Source of the DNA: Pelobates cultripes
Lineage: Eukaryota; Chordata; Amphibia; Anura; Pelobatidae
NCBI GenBank assembly: GCA_933207985.1
Contig: OW240913.1
Coordinates: 104,265,244-104,329,243, forward strand
Reading direction: 5' to 3'
Length of the DNA: 64,000 bases
Shown here: positions 10,490-21,960 of the stretch, in pieces
How the letters are laid out: each line of letters starts with the position of its first letter
How positions within the stretch are numbered: position 1 is the first letter of the stretch
Notes under the pieces: generated by a model
What the model was told of the DNA's origin: nothing
Databases searched by the model: none
Seen by the model: only the letters and a program-made list of their open reading frames with translations
Program-made: the position numbers and the translations under genes

Positions 10490-11560
10490 GTATTTGACTC
10501 TCAGATTTGAGTGCACTGCAGGACACAAATGTACTATTTAGCATCAGCACCCAAAACAATTAGAATTTTTCAAAGTGCGCTGTAAGCACAGTGTTTGACG
10601 GTTCTATTTGACTCTCAGATATGAAGTGCACCGCAAAACGCAAATGTACTATTTGGCACCCAAAACTATTAGAATTTTTCTAAGTGCGCTGTAAGCACAG
10701 TATTTGACAGTTCTATTTGACTCTCAGATATGAAGTGCACCGCAGGATGCAAATGTACTATTTAGCAGCCAAAAATTTTGAATGTTTAAAACTGCTATGT
10801 CACAGCACTATTTGACTGTTCTATTTGACTCTCAGATATGAAGTGCAGGCACCAAATTTACTATTTAGCACCTAAAGAATTAGAATTTTTAAAACTGCAA
10901 TGTAAGCACAATATTTGACAGTTCTATTCGACTCTCAGATATGAAGTGCACCGCAGAACGCAAATGTACTATTTAGCACCCAAAACAATTTGACTTTTTC
11001 AATGTGCGCTGTAAGCACAGTGTTTGACGGTTCTATTTGACTCTCAGATATAAAGTGCACCGCAGGACGCAAATGTACTATTTAGCAGCCCAAAAATTTG
11101 AATGTTTAAAACTGCTATGTCATAGCACTATTTGACGGTTCTATTTTACTCTCAGATTTGAAGTGCAGACACCAAATTGACTTTTTAGCACCTAAAGAAT
11201 TTGAATGTTTAAAACTGCTATGTCACAGCACTATTTTGACTCTCAGATATGAAGTGCAGGCACCAAATTGACTTTTTAGCACCTAAAAAAATTGAATGTT
11301 TAAAACTGCTATGTCACAGCACTATTTGATGGTTCTATTTGACTCTCAGATATGAAGTGCACCGCAGGACGCAAATGTACTATTTAGCACAAACAAGTGT
11401 GATTTTTTTAAACCAACAATGTAAGAGTAGTATTTAAGGGTTTTATTGGACTGCAAGAAATGCACCGCAGGCTGCAAATGTTCTATTTAGCACAAAAAAG
11501 TGTGATTTTTTTAAACCAACAATGTAACAGTAATATTTAAGGGTTTTATTAGACTGCAAG
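10490..11560. repeat. ~108-bp tandem array (about 11 units) within the hAT
   Basis: The phrase tatttgactctcagat starts units near 10487, 10600, 10710, 10815, 10925, 11035, 11145, 11233 and 11338, followed by gaagtgcaccgcagg, caaatgtactatttagcac and aaaactgc or gtgcgctgtaagcacag. Two more diverged units (ggttttattggactgcaag) follow from about 11430. Unit length is 90-110 bp. Arrays of this kind are common in the middle of non-autonomous hAT elements. Confidence 0.9.
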
Positions 11561-12061
11561 AAATGCAGTACGCACCCAAACAATTGCAGTATTTAAAAAT
11601 GCCTAGATGTTGCCCACTGAGCTACCAGAACAGAATTAAAGTCATGTGCCTGGCATACATGCAGTTGCAAGTGCACTGCACTCTCTGTGGCACTGGGCTC
11701 AGGGCAGGGTACAAAAATGTAGTATAGCACCCACTAAAATAATCGCTGTAGTTTAAATAATCGCTGTAGTTTGCAGATTCAACACCAGAATTATTTCCTA
11801 ATCTAAACCTAACAGCTGCAGCATCCTCTCCCTACACTAATAAGAGCTCATGTGAAGTGCGGGGCTACGTGACTCCAGCTTATATATAGAGGCTAGGTCA
11901 CATGCTGCAGCCTTTCAAAACGCGCCATTAAATCGCCGAACCCCAAACTCAAACCCGAACATACACTGAAATGTCCGTGTTCGGGTCCGGGGTCCAAAAA
12001 CCGTAATGTTCGTTACGAACCCAAACTTTGCGGTTCGGGTTCGCTCAACTCTAGTAGCAAC

Positions 12062-13644
12062 TTCTAACAGCCACTGTTTAAAAGCTTGAAAATAATTGGT
12101 TGTAGAAAGAGATTCTGGATCAACGTTCTACAAGTAGAGAAACCTCCTAGTGGTTGCCACATATATTAAGTTTTTGCACCAGAGCTCCTAAATTATAGCA
12201 CCATTGTAGTAAGGTATTTCATTGTGTTGGTAGAAGACAGTTTATTTATTTGCATGTCCTGTTTGTCAATTACCTTTACATAGCAGTAGACATTAGGCAA
12301 CAAGCTTTGCTTTTTTATGCGAATATCTGCAGAGCTTTATGGATATGGCCAAATGTAGGTCTTCTGATAGAATGATTGGAATGAGAGAACAATACAATAT
12401 TTAAGTATTCATTTTGACTGTTAGAACCATACTGTTTCATTACTTCTATTAGAAATGCATATTAACCACTGATGTAAGACAAAATTTATGCACTGTTTTC
12501 ACACAATTTAAAATACCTGTTTACTTTTATGGTTACTTGTCTAACACCATTACACTCCAGTGTTACTCTCTGGAGAGTCCAAATCCAATTATACTTCACT
12601 AGATATAATTTAGAATTTTCTTCTTAGTCGATTAACCATATAATACTGTTTTCTACTTAATTACAAGCATTAAATATATATTTATTGTTTTAGGGACAAA
12701 TCATACTTCTGTATATTTTACCAGTTTGGTTTTCTCTAAGTAGGTTTGAGCAGTAGGCCAGTAGTTCCAAATTCACGGAGTTAAAGACTAAAAAAAAAAA
12801 TAAAACAACCACTGGAAGCTGACTAAATCAAAAGATAAATTTAAGAGCATCCCGAGATTTATAACATTGTATTATCTGGCTGTGTAAAGACCGATCATGC
12901 AAAACGAATGCCTTTCGGATATAGAATCAGTAAAAGCTGACTCGTTCTCTTATTGTCTTTCTAAAACTCTTCTTTATGGAGAGGACTTGAAACTGTCACA
13001 CCAAATGCTTCCAGTACTGCAGAACTGAAAATGTTGAATATAATTTCAATAAATACACAAAATAGATAGTATATTATGCATTAATAGGCAAATAGATTTA
13101 TAGAGGATACCTGCAAAGGAAAAGTTGCAAGTGAAAAAAGAGACAAACATACTACACTGCTATAATGTGTAAATTGATTTAATTGATTAATCAGTTTTGA
13201 AAAAAGTAAAATTATTATTATGAGAGTTTATATGGTATAATAATACCTGGACGTGTCCTAAAATAGGGCCATAAACAGACTTTATTGCATATGGTAGGTG
13301 TAATAAAAAAATTACAAAATGTATGAATAAATTGCTTATAGGATTCTGTAAGTAAATTTATTGTTTATGTTCACACAAATAACACAAGAACGTGATAATA
13401 ATTCCAGTGTGTGGGCCTTCTGCCTACTTACAGTGCTGTTGCTATTCAGCAGCACGGTACTGTTGAACCTTGTGTGTTTCAGGATAGTGTGACTTAGGGT
13501 GATCTGCAGACCTTTCACTGATGAAGAATGACTGAATGAAAGTCTAGTGGAGATATTTACTCCTCTGCCTAGTGAAGATTGGCACTGGTGTAAAGGGACA
13601 AGTTTAGCAGGTTTATACTCTTTATTTTGTTTCCAATTACATAC
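12062..13644. other. Intron DNA without recognised features
   Basis: AT-rich sequence with no terminal repeats, tandem repeats or protein similarity that I can see. One acceptor-like run near 13110-13140 (minus) leads only into frames with early stops. Confidence 0.4.
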
Positions 13645-13655
13645 AATGCAAACTT

Positions 13656-13954
13656 TTATTTATTTTAAAAAAAATCTTTATTTTTGCGTTGACAGAGACT
13701 GAAATAGTGGTGTAAATAGAGGCTTGCACAGAAACCTAATTTCACAAATATGTCATACGTATTACTTTACATAATTGGAAAGAGGCAGGTTACATTCATG
13801 CAGTGCATTTGTTGGAGTTTTATGTGGTTACAGTCTGTCATGTTTTTAAGTTAACAAATGCAAAAGAAGTATTATAAACATAACTTAATGTTAAACCATT
13901 GGCTCTGCGATTCCAGAGGGGTCTTGTTTTTGTTCCGTGGCAAGAGCGGCATAT
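13656..13954 (-). mobile_element. Short retroposed insertion with 11-bp target duplication
   Basis: The 11-bp direct repeat AATGCAAACTT (13645-13655 and 13955-13965) flanks a ~300-bp segment. On the minus strand the segment ends in an A-rich tail with AATAAAG-like signals (the T-rich run at 13656-13685 on the plus strand). This is the signature of LINE-driven retroposition. The body is not recognisable as coding, so it is a SINE, a 5'-truncated LINE 3' end or a small retrocopy. Confidence 0.72.
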
Positions 13955-14524
13955 AATGCAAACTTAAATGTAGCTTGTGTATGCCCAGGCTTTTGAGGGA
14001 AAGGTATTAGAAGCATGTTTCTTTAAAGTTTCTTATAAAAAAAAAGTTACATTTAAAAAAAATATGTGTGTTGAGCAACAAGAAAGTTAAGATATTTGAA
14101 ACTATTTAGGGCCTGAAACTAGATGAAGAAGAAAACAGATGTGCCTGTTTCGTTCTAGTTAATTGTTATTGCTGGCAATAGAAATAACAGGAAAAAATAC
14201 CATAATCTGCTGTTTTGCTCATATTTACTAAGGCCCTCAGGGTGAGATGTTATATAAACAGTTTGCTTTATCATGCGGTTTATGGTCACTTAAGGAACAT
14301 TTATTAAAACCATTAAAATTATTGTTTAATTAACATGTAAATAATATGTAATGTACAACTAGCAGCTGGAAAGCACCCACACTCCAAATTTCAACATAAA
14401 AACTGTGAATGTTAATATATAATTCACATATAAATAATGTTTCATATAGAATTTCACGCATAATCTCTTTCACAGTGAATATTACACGCTAATGCGCTTT
14501 AGAAAAGAGGCTACATTCTAGATC

Positions 14525-14600
14525 AGGGTTCTCCAAGCTCTGGGACTCGAGATGTTCATGAACTACAATTACCATGATTCTCTGGCTATCTATTTCATTC
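14525..14600. repeat. Short dispersed repeat (aactacaattaccatgattct type)
   Basis: The phrase ggttctccaagctctggg, then atgttcatgaactacaatta and ccatgattctctgg, is a degenerate copy of a common vertebrate repeat motif (aactacaactcccatgat). A reverse-orientation relative (ttgggagttgtagttca) lies near 26377-26395. Borders are not defined. Confidence 0.5.
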
Positions 14601-14816
14601 AAAGAATCATGTGATCGAACAATCTAACCGAACATCCCACTTACTTTTCCTTATATTGTTACCTCAGTATAGCAAATTGGTACTAGGCAAAAATTGCTCT
14701 AGGCAATAGGTCTACAGTCAAATCCAAAAAGAAAAGCTTGTACTAGTCTCTACTTGACATTTATACACAAAACATACACGAAGAATTCATAGTGATTGGA
14801 GATAAACGAATACAGT

Positions 14817-16943
14817 TTAACCCCTTAAGGACTGGACTGTTTTTGCGATGTTGTACATTTGCGACCAGGAATATTTTTACACTTTTGTGGTGTTTGTGTT
14901 TGGCTGGAATTTTCCGCTCTCTCATTTACTGTTCCCATACAAATTATATATTGTTTTTTCAGGACAAAAGGGGCTTTCTTTACATACCATTATTTATATA
15001 ATCTCATGTATTTTAATTTAAAAAAAATAAAAAAATATGATGAAAAATTGAAAAAAATACATGTTTTTTGACTTTTACTTGAAAAATCTTTTACTCATCT
15101 ACAAAAGCGAATTAAAAAAACTGCTAAATAGATTCAAAATTTTGTCCTGAGTTTAAAAATACCCCGTGTTTACATGCTTTTTGCTTTTTTTTGCATGTTA
15201 TAGGGCTATAGGTACAAGTAGAATATTGCGGTTTCAAAACATAAATTTTTTAAATTTATCAATAGTGACATTGTAACACTATTATCTGTCATAAATCTCT
15301 GAATAACACCCCACATGTACATATTTTTTTTAAAGTAGACAACCCAGGGTATTCAATATGGGGTATGTCCAGTCTTTTTTAGTAGCCACTTAGTCGAAAA
15401 CACTGGCCAAAGTAAGAATTCATATTTGTTTGTGTGTGAAAAAAGTAAAAAAACTAAATTGAACGCTAATTTTGGCCAGTGTTTGTGACCAAGTGGTTAC
15501 TAAAAAAGACTGGACATACCCCATTTGCAATACCTTGGGTTGTCTTCTTTTGCAAATGGTATGCCATCATGGGGGTAATTCTCATTCCTGGGCTACCATA
15601 CGCTCTCAAAGGCAACGTAACCAACCTGGCCATTTTCAATGTAAAAATATTTGACCCATATATTTGACCTTGTAACTTTCAAAAATGCTATAAAACCTGT
15701 ACATGGGGGGTACTGTTTTACTCAGGAGACATCGCTGAACACAAATATTAGTGTTTAAAAACTGGAAAACGTATCACAACAATTATATCATCAGTAAAAG
15801 TGCTGTTTGTGTGTGAAAAATGCAAAAAAAGTCACTTTCACTGACAATATCATCGCTGTGATATGTTTTACTGTTTTGAATCACTAATATTTGTGTTCAG
15901 CGAAGTCTCCCGAGTAAAACAGTACCCCCATGTACAGGTTTTAGGGTGTCATAGAACGTTACAGGGTAAAATACAGTGCTAGCAAATTCAATTCTCTGGA
16001 ATTTCGGCCTGGGTTGGCAGGCAGGTCCCTTAAATTGAAATCAATAAAATTACTGAATTATGTAAAACTATTACATAAATACGCACGTAGAATTTAAATA
16101 TATATGCATATTTATATATTTGAAGTCTACGTGTATATTTATATAATTATTTATGTAATTTTGTATATGGACATATGTATATTTCTTATTATTTTTATTT
16201 ATTTTTATATACATAGATATATATACAAATTCATTCTAAGTGTATTTTGATATAAATATATATATATTAATTTTAAAATACAGTTAGAATAAAATTTCAT
16301 ATAGCTATATAATTTTTTTAAAATTTTTTATTATTATTTTAAAAAATTTTTTATTTAATTTAAATTACTTATTATTTATATTTTATAATAATATATATAT
16401 ACAATATATATAGTTATTATATATATTATATATATACGTGTGTAATTTAATTATAAGTGTATTTTTATATTAATATAAGTACATATTAATATAAAAATAC
16501 ACTTAGTATGGCATTATATAGATGATATATAGACATATATTATATAGATATATTATATGTCTATATATCATATATACACCTATATAATTATTATTTTTTT
16601 TATTACCATTAACTTTATTTTTATTTTTGATTTTACATTAGCAGGGAGACTGCCTGTCAGCACAGACAGTCCCCCTGCAGGCAGACACATGGACACCCAT
16701 TGTGACGATGTGATCGCTGTGTTAAGCGATCACATGGCCACAGGGGTCCTAAATCAGTGTGGGGAGACTGTCTGGGCTGCAGGCAGTCTCCCCACAACCG
16801 GAGGAACACTGATCGCCGCCGGGGGAACGACGGCGATCAGGTAAGTACCCTCAGACCGTTAGGACGGTTCAGGACCGTCATCGGTCCTCAAGGCAAAAAT
16901 GCCGATGACGGTCCTGAACCGTCCTCGGTCGCTAAGGGGTTAA
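14817..16943. mobile_element. 2.1-kb TTAA-flanked DNA transposon, Kolobok-like, non-autonomous
   Basis: The left end is TTAACCCCTTAAGGAC and the right end is GTCGCTAAGGGGTTAA, so the element is bounded by TTAA with imperfect inverted termini. TTAA duplication fits Kolobok or piggyBac-type elements. Inside are two long inverted repeats (15341-15411 with 15470-15541, and 15692-15753 with 15882-15943), an AT-rich stretch (16080-16610) and a GC-rich right end. The right end has a perfect 24-bp-arm hairpin (16861-16884 with 16902-16925). No transposase is visible. The same TTAACCCCTTAAGGAC end is used by the 80-bp element at 38961. Confidence 0.8.
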
Positions 16944-17036
16944 TATCCACAAACTGGAATGTTTACGAAATTATACAAGTATTTAAAATCAAAATAAACA
17001 AGATAAAACATAACAATCTAGGATTATGGTATTGGC

Positions 17037-17200
17037 TTAAAGGACCACTCCACACCCCAAAAGCACTTAAACTTGCTAAAGTGTTTTATGGGTGAGGAGA
17101 AGCCTGGTTTAACCCCAGTTTATAAAAGTGCAGATTTTTATGAGAAATCTGTACTTTTATAAATTTACTTGGGAACACCCCCCCCCCAGAGAAGAGCAGG
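17037..17200. mobile_element. Truncated TTAA MITE (left end only)
   Basis: The sequence begins CTTAAAGGACCACTCCAC, the terminus used by the other T2-like MITEs here, and continues with caaaagcacttaaacttgc. A matching right end was not found before the adjoining LTR-like sequence at 17226, so the copy is broken. Confidence 0.6.
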
Positions 17201-17225
17201 GCTGGAAGTGGAGGATGGGTGGCTG

Positions 17226-17616
17226 TCACGGTAGTTTACACGTACATGCAAGATTTAGTCCAACAATCGACAGATAGAGCAGATACGACTTACCGGACCT
17301 TAGAATGGCCGGACTCGCCTTATAGCAGAGAATAGACAGAGTCAAGAACAAGCCAAGGGAAAAAAGAGACTGCGAGAATAAAAAATAGCCAAGGTCTGGT
17401 ACACAGTAGACAGTAAGCCGGCAAACAAGACAAAACAGGGAAAGAGAGATAAACAGAGTCAGATACAAAGCCAAGGTCAAGCACGAAAATCACAACTGAA
17501 CACAACAAGCGCTAAAGGGAACTGAAACAGAAACCACGATAGGGCAGGGAGTGGTAAGTATAAATACCCTAAACTTTACTTTGATTGGCCCCTGTCATAT
17601 CCACGCCCCCAAAATG
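17226..17616. mobile_element. LTR-like fragment, first of two related copies
   Basis: The sequence begins TGTCACGGTAG and shares long stretches with 17675-18080: taccggaccttagaatggcc, acaagcgctaaagggaactg, aaaccacgatagggca and cctgtcatatccacgccccc. A TATA-like gtataaatacc occurs in both copies. No target duplication is clear here. The second copy is a complete insertion, so this one is probably an older, truncated relative. Confidence 0.6.
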
Positions 17617-17674
17617 CGAGTGTAAAGCTGACTTTGCGCACTATGCAAATGCTCTTGCTGCTTCAGTCTCTCTA

Positions 17675-18346
17675 TGTAACGAGAATATACCCCTACACGC
17701 AGGATCCAGCTAAACAGAGGCAAATACAGAGGAGAGATACGTCTACCGGACCTTAGAATGGCCGGACTTGACGTATATGAGAGAAGACAGAGCCAGAAAC
17801 AAACCGAGGTCAAGGGCACAGAGAGACAGCGTAAACTAGGACAAGCCGGGGTCTGGTACACGGAAAACAGCAAGCCGGCAAACAGTACAGATAAGGATAA
17901 AGCGAAAACGAAGTCAGAATACGAAGCCAAAGTCAAAACGAGAAAACACAACTGAACACCACAAGCGCTAAAGGGAACTGAGACAGAAACCACGATAGGG
18001 CAAGGAACAAAGGGAAGAAGGTGAGTATAAATACCTAAACATCTAATTTGATTGGTCCCTGTCATATCCACGCCCCCAAAAGGTAAGTGTATGGGGAATG
18101 TGGCATGACAGGGACCAATGGGATGCCTTTTCCAATTTAGGCACCCACTGTCCCTTTAAGAGCGCGCCCGAGACTCGCGGCGCGCTCTTAGATTCAGGCG
18201 GGACACGTGACCGCCTCACGCGGTCACTGCCCGCCGTCCATCCGAGGTAGCTGGATGAGCCGCGCGCGGCTCGTGCAGCCGCAGGACCGCGCGCGGCTTG
18301 AAGAGAGGACCGCGACCGGCCCCCGGTTAAGGTAAGTAACGCTACA
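17675..18346. mobile_element. Solo LTR with 5-bp target duplication
   Basis: The unit begins TGTAACGAGAATATACC and ends GTAACGCTACA. It is flanked on both sides by CTCTA (17670-17674 and 18347-18351). Without it, the flanks join to recreate the sequence seen at 57728-57742 (ctctctaagactgtgg), so the insertion site is confirmed by a paralogous empty site. TATAAATA lies at 18026-18033, followed by a CpG-rich right third. No internal retroelement genes are present. Whether it is Ty3/Gypsy or retroviral is unclear. Confidence 0.82.
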
Positions 18347-18493
18347 CTCTAACACTGTGGCATGTTCCCTTTCTTCAACACTCGCTACATACACTTTTTC
18401 TCTGTACCAGCACCCATCACACACACACTGCACCGCTCACACACATTGCACCACTCACACACACAAACTGCACCCCTCACACACGCACACCTC

Positions 18494-19500
18494 TGTTATG
18501 GTTGCCTCCAGGCTGGCTGGAAGTTGGACCGTAGAAAGCTCACCAAAGGACCATCAGCACTGTAGACACTGCAAGCACTGCAGACTCCATGAACCGCCGC
18601 TGCTGGGCTGGGATCTCGCCATCTGCTTTCCACCCTGGACCTATGACCAGGCTCCAGGTTCCAGTAGGTGAACCTCTTCCTTCTGTAGAGCGAAGCAGGA
18701 TCAGGAACAAGAGCTCTTACAAGAGCTCAGTAGCTAAGGGAGTATGAAGAGCATCGCAATCCCTGTAGTGATTATAGCTGTCTCCTACAAACACGAGTCG
18801 AGGCTGCGAGTTAGAAGGTCAAGTAGTTCTCTTTTAATCAGCCACAAAGGGCCTTCTTTTATGCAGGTTTTTCACATACAGTACCACCCACAGGGTTTTG
18901 TAAAACAACCAATAAACACGTAATATACTGTACAAACACTCCCATTCATTCCCACAAAATCCTCCCCTCTGCCTGTGATATAATTACTGAACACAATGGG
19001 TTAATGTAATTATCACAAGCAGGAAAAATATACCTTTTATTCATGTACTATAACTTTAAAACTAAACATCCAATCTTCATAAAAACTACATATTATTAAT
19101 CAGCATACTCACAATACAAACATACCCAAACATCAGACAAATACCCCCAGTAGTTCAAAAGTTAGTCGGAAGTCCTTTATGACCTTTATGACCCTTATGC
19201 ACACTGAAAATGGCTAAGTCCCATTCGAATGCAGGAACGGGGCTTGTCGTGCATTTAGCTTACTATAGCAGTGAGTTCAAATAGCCGTACGGGACTTAGT
19301 CTCTGTGGCTGAAAACTTAGTGTAGAAGAAGGTAAGGATCAGCGGTGTTCATTGAAATGTGGAACCGATTTCAGTTCCATGAATTTGGCTGCACACACCG
19401 CTGACCGCGTGCAAATGAACAAAGATGGCCGCCGCCACATGTTCATTTGAACGAACGGCGGCCACCAAGCGGACGGCAATTAACCTACAGCAGTTTCCCA
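18494..19500 (-). mobile_element. LTR-like fragment related to the 46.1-47.2 kb solo LTR
   Basis: The plus-strand phrases taccacccacagggtttt, ccaataaacacgtaatat and ctcccctctgcctgtgat are the reverse complement of phrases at 46790-46915 inside the solo LTR at 46137-47202. A minus-strand TATA-like GCATAAAAG lies near 18860. The segment with atggccgccgccacatgttc (19427-19446) is shared with 41966-41985. The left border at TGTTATGG is plausible. The right border and target duplication were not found. Confidence 0.65.
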
Positions 19501-19879
19501 GCCTGGGAGGTAAATTAGCTGCACGCTTCCACTTCTGGGTGGTCAGCCTGTGTGGTACTTGGTGGTAACCATAATTTACTGAACCAGGTGTAAAAAGGGC
19601 ACAACCAAAGTATTTTAGGGGACTGGGGACACAGTATTAAAGTGGCATTGTTCCCAAAAGCTTCAATGTGTCCCCAGATGGTTCTTAAAGGGCCATACAC
19701 ACTAGGTCCATAGTCATGGGGCAGAAGGCTGGCAATGAGGCTTCTCCATAATACAGGGAAGCAGGGCAATTTGTCACATAAAATAAAAGTTACAAAAGGC
19801 ATTTTGTAACATCCTCCCTCACTACTGCTCCTATACCCTACTACAGGCCTTATCCCTTACTACAGCCCCTATCCTGGGA

Positions 19880-19993
19880 GACCCCAGGTAAGTTGTCAAA
19901 CTGTTCTAGAGCTGTAGTGGTTATTGTGCCTGGATTGTTCCTTTAAATAATCTACCAGTTCCCCTCCCGAGATTAGGTTCTGGATCCGCCCCT
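19880..19993. mobile_element. hAT-type terminus fragment
   Basis: The sequence ends in CTGGATCCGCCCCTG, the reverse complement of CAGGGGCGGATCCAG. That looks like a hAT-type terminal repeat, and it abuts the older hAT sequence that resumes at 19994. A matching left terminus was not found upstream. A T2-MITE-like end (gattgttcctttaaa) is embedded at about 19936-19948. Confidence 0.45.
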
Positions 19994-20671
19994 GGTGCTA
20001 GGAGACAGTCCTTAGAAAGCATAGAGCTAGCACATCATTAGATACATTTATGCACTGTTCAAGGTTAAGTCTGCACACTTCTGCACTATCGGCATGTATA
20101 ACCAATATACAAAAACAATGTATCAACACAATGTGAATTAGTGTAATGAATATTAAGTATAAAATATACTTATCTTGAATTAAAAGTATTGAATTATTGG
20201 CATGTGGCCTGATGTGCATTCATGCCTGGCTGACCATCTAATTTTACCACATAACAGGAGGCTTCATATTTTGCATTAAACTCTCTTTACTAACTCCACA
20301 TAGCAGTAAAGAAAAGTGAAAACATTAACCAATCAAAAATGCAGTAGGAGGTATAGTATTCACAGTGATGAGGCTCCTCCTCCTCTTTCTTTACTGCTCC
20401 ATCAGCAGACAGGTCAGAGTTTCAGGCTCTTCCCTTTATATACTGTATATTCTCTATTATATGTTACTTTACTTCATTATATATATTGGTTTTCCTTCTT
20501 TTATCCTTTGGGGGGTTTCTCCTTTCTGTCCTCTGGGGGTTCCTACTTTTATATCCATTTTATATCCATTTTATTCTCAATCTGGGAGCTCCCATCTAGG
20601 ATTCTTCCCTTTCTCCCCTTCCGTGCACTCAGGGACCCTTCCGCCTACTCCCTCCTTTATTTCTACCTTGC

Positions 20672-21960
20672 GTGGGCCTCCGAGCATCATCCCCTCAGGG
20701 TAACGCTCACCCTATGGAGAAAGCGCTTTCCAGGGTTATGTCAACATCAACCGACAAAACCAAGAAAGCCACGCAGGCCCAACTACAGGACGAGGATTCT
20801 GAGGCCTCAGAATCACACGTACAGGCGGACTCACGCCCTACCAAACGTCACTGGAAAGGTAAGAAAGCTAGCGATACTCCGGGCAAGGGTAAGGCACCAT
20901 CTAAATGCCACAAACCAGCCCCACCTACCCCGGCCCACTACTCCTCGGATGACGGGGAAGAACCCACGTGCTCTATGGCCGTGTTGGACGAGTGGCAAGC
21001 CGCGGACTCTGATTCGCAGGATGACGATTGGGACTCGGATTCCGGCTCCCGTACTGGCTTCTTACGAGGCACCTTCCTGGATGACATCCAGCTGCCAGAC
21101 GACCTCGCACCTACTCAAGAAGGGGATACCATCCTAGACCCCACAGGACAACGTCTCTTCGACCCTCGTAACATTCGCCACCCACGCTCTGGGGACTGGA
21201 CCCCCCTGACCACCTCTCCAGGTTCATGCACCGCTGGCTCCGCAAACCACTAGACAAAGCGGTGCGCAACTGCCTACGCTCCGAATGCCCACGCCCTTCG
21301 CTCCCCGACCATGAAACTCAAACTCCGGAGTTCGACCAGGTCATGACCACCTTTATGTCTCGAGGTGGCCGCGACCCTCGGCAGGGTGTGGAAAAAGGAT
21401 TCCATGGGGTCCAGGACAAACTGCTGGACTCCATCGGCCCACTTTCCCGCATCTTGTATCTGGTGGATGATGCATTCACAAGGGCTGATCAATTTGACAC
21501 CAGCATGGTTAAAGAGTGGGCGCATGACATAAGAGAATGGGCACAAAGGTGCTTCTGTTTCGTTGGTAACACCAACGTAGCCCTCTCCTCTGAGAGGCGC
21601 AAGGCAGCATTGCTCCGTATTGCAGGAAAGCTGGTGGAGTTGGGACCAAGGAGTTGGGACCGCTGGCACAGTGCAAATTGTTCGGGGAAGCCTTCCTAAA
21701 AGAATTGAACAAACACGTTAACATATTTACGTCCCTCAATAAGGCTCAGACTTCCATGAAACGAGTCTTTAGGGGCTACCCCAGTCGGGGTGTTTTTGGA
21801 TGGGCTGGCCGCCACAGGGGCCGAGAAGCCAGCCGATTTTGGCCCTCTGGCCCCCGGTCACACAGACCACAACCTTTCTACCCGGAAGTGGGCTTCAGGC
21901 AGCCCTTCTCCTATACCCGAGGAGCAGACCGAGGCAGAGGACCTCGTAACTGTGGCAGAG
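20672..21960 (+). pseudogene. DIRS gag-like protein, frameshifted
   Basis: Three overlapping frames continue one another: 20672-21253, 21226-21699 and 21654-21960. The first is acidic, Ser/Asp/Lys-rich and low in complexity. The second carries the conserved-looking core from MHRWLRKPLDKAVRN through GFHGVQDKLLDSIGPLSRIL to IREWAQRCFCFVGNTN. The third continues with LFGEAFLKELNKHV and an Arg/Gly-rich tail (GVFGWAGRHRGREAS). This order is typical of the first ORF of vertebrate DIRS elements. Two frame changes break it. Confidence 0.75.

Larger units (their letters stand above)
8536..12053. mobile_element. hAT DNA transposon, 3.5 kb, with intact 8-bp target duplication
   Basis: The termini are TAGAGTTGAGCG and its reverse complement CGCTCAACTCTA. 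They are flanked by a perfect 8-bp direct repeat GTAGCAAC (8528-8535 and 12054-12061), the target-duplication length of the hAT superfamily. The subterminal regions are rich in cgaac/gttcg phrases in opposite orientation. The interior holds a decayed transposase segment (9723-9993, minus), a 240-bp duplication, a GC-rich insert and a long tandem array. The ends look young compared with the broken transposase, so it was probably mobilised in trans. Confidence 0.9.
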
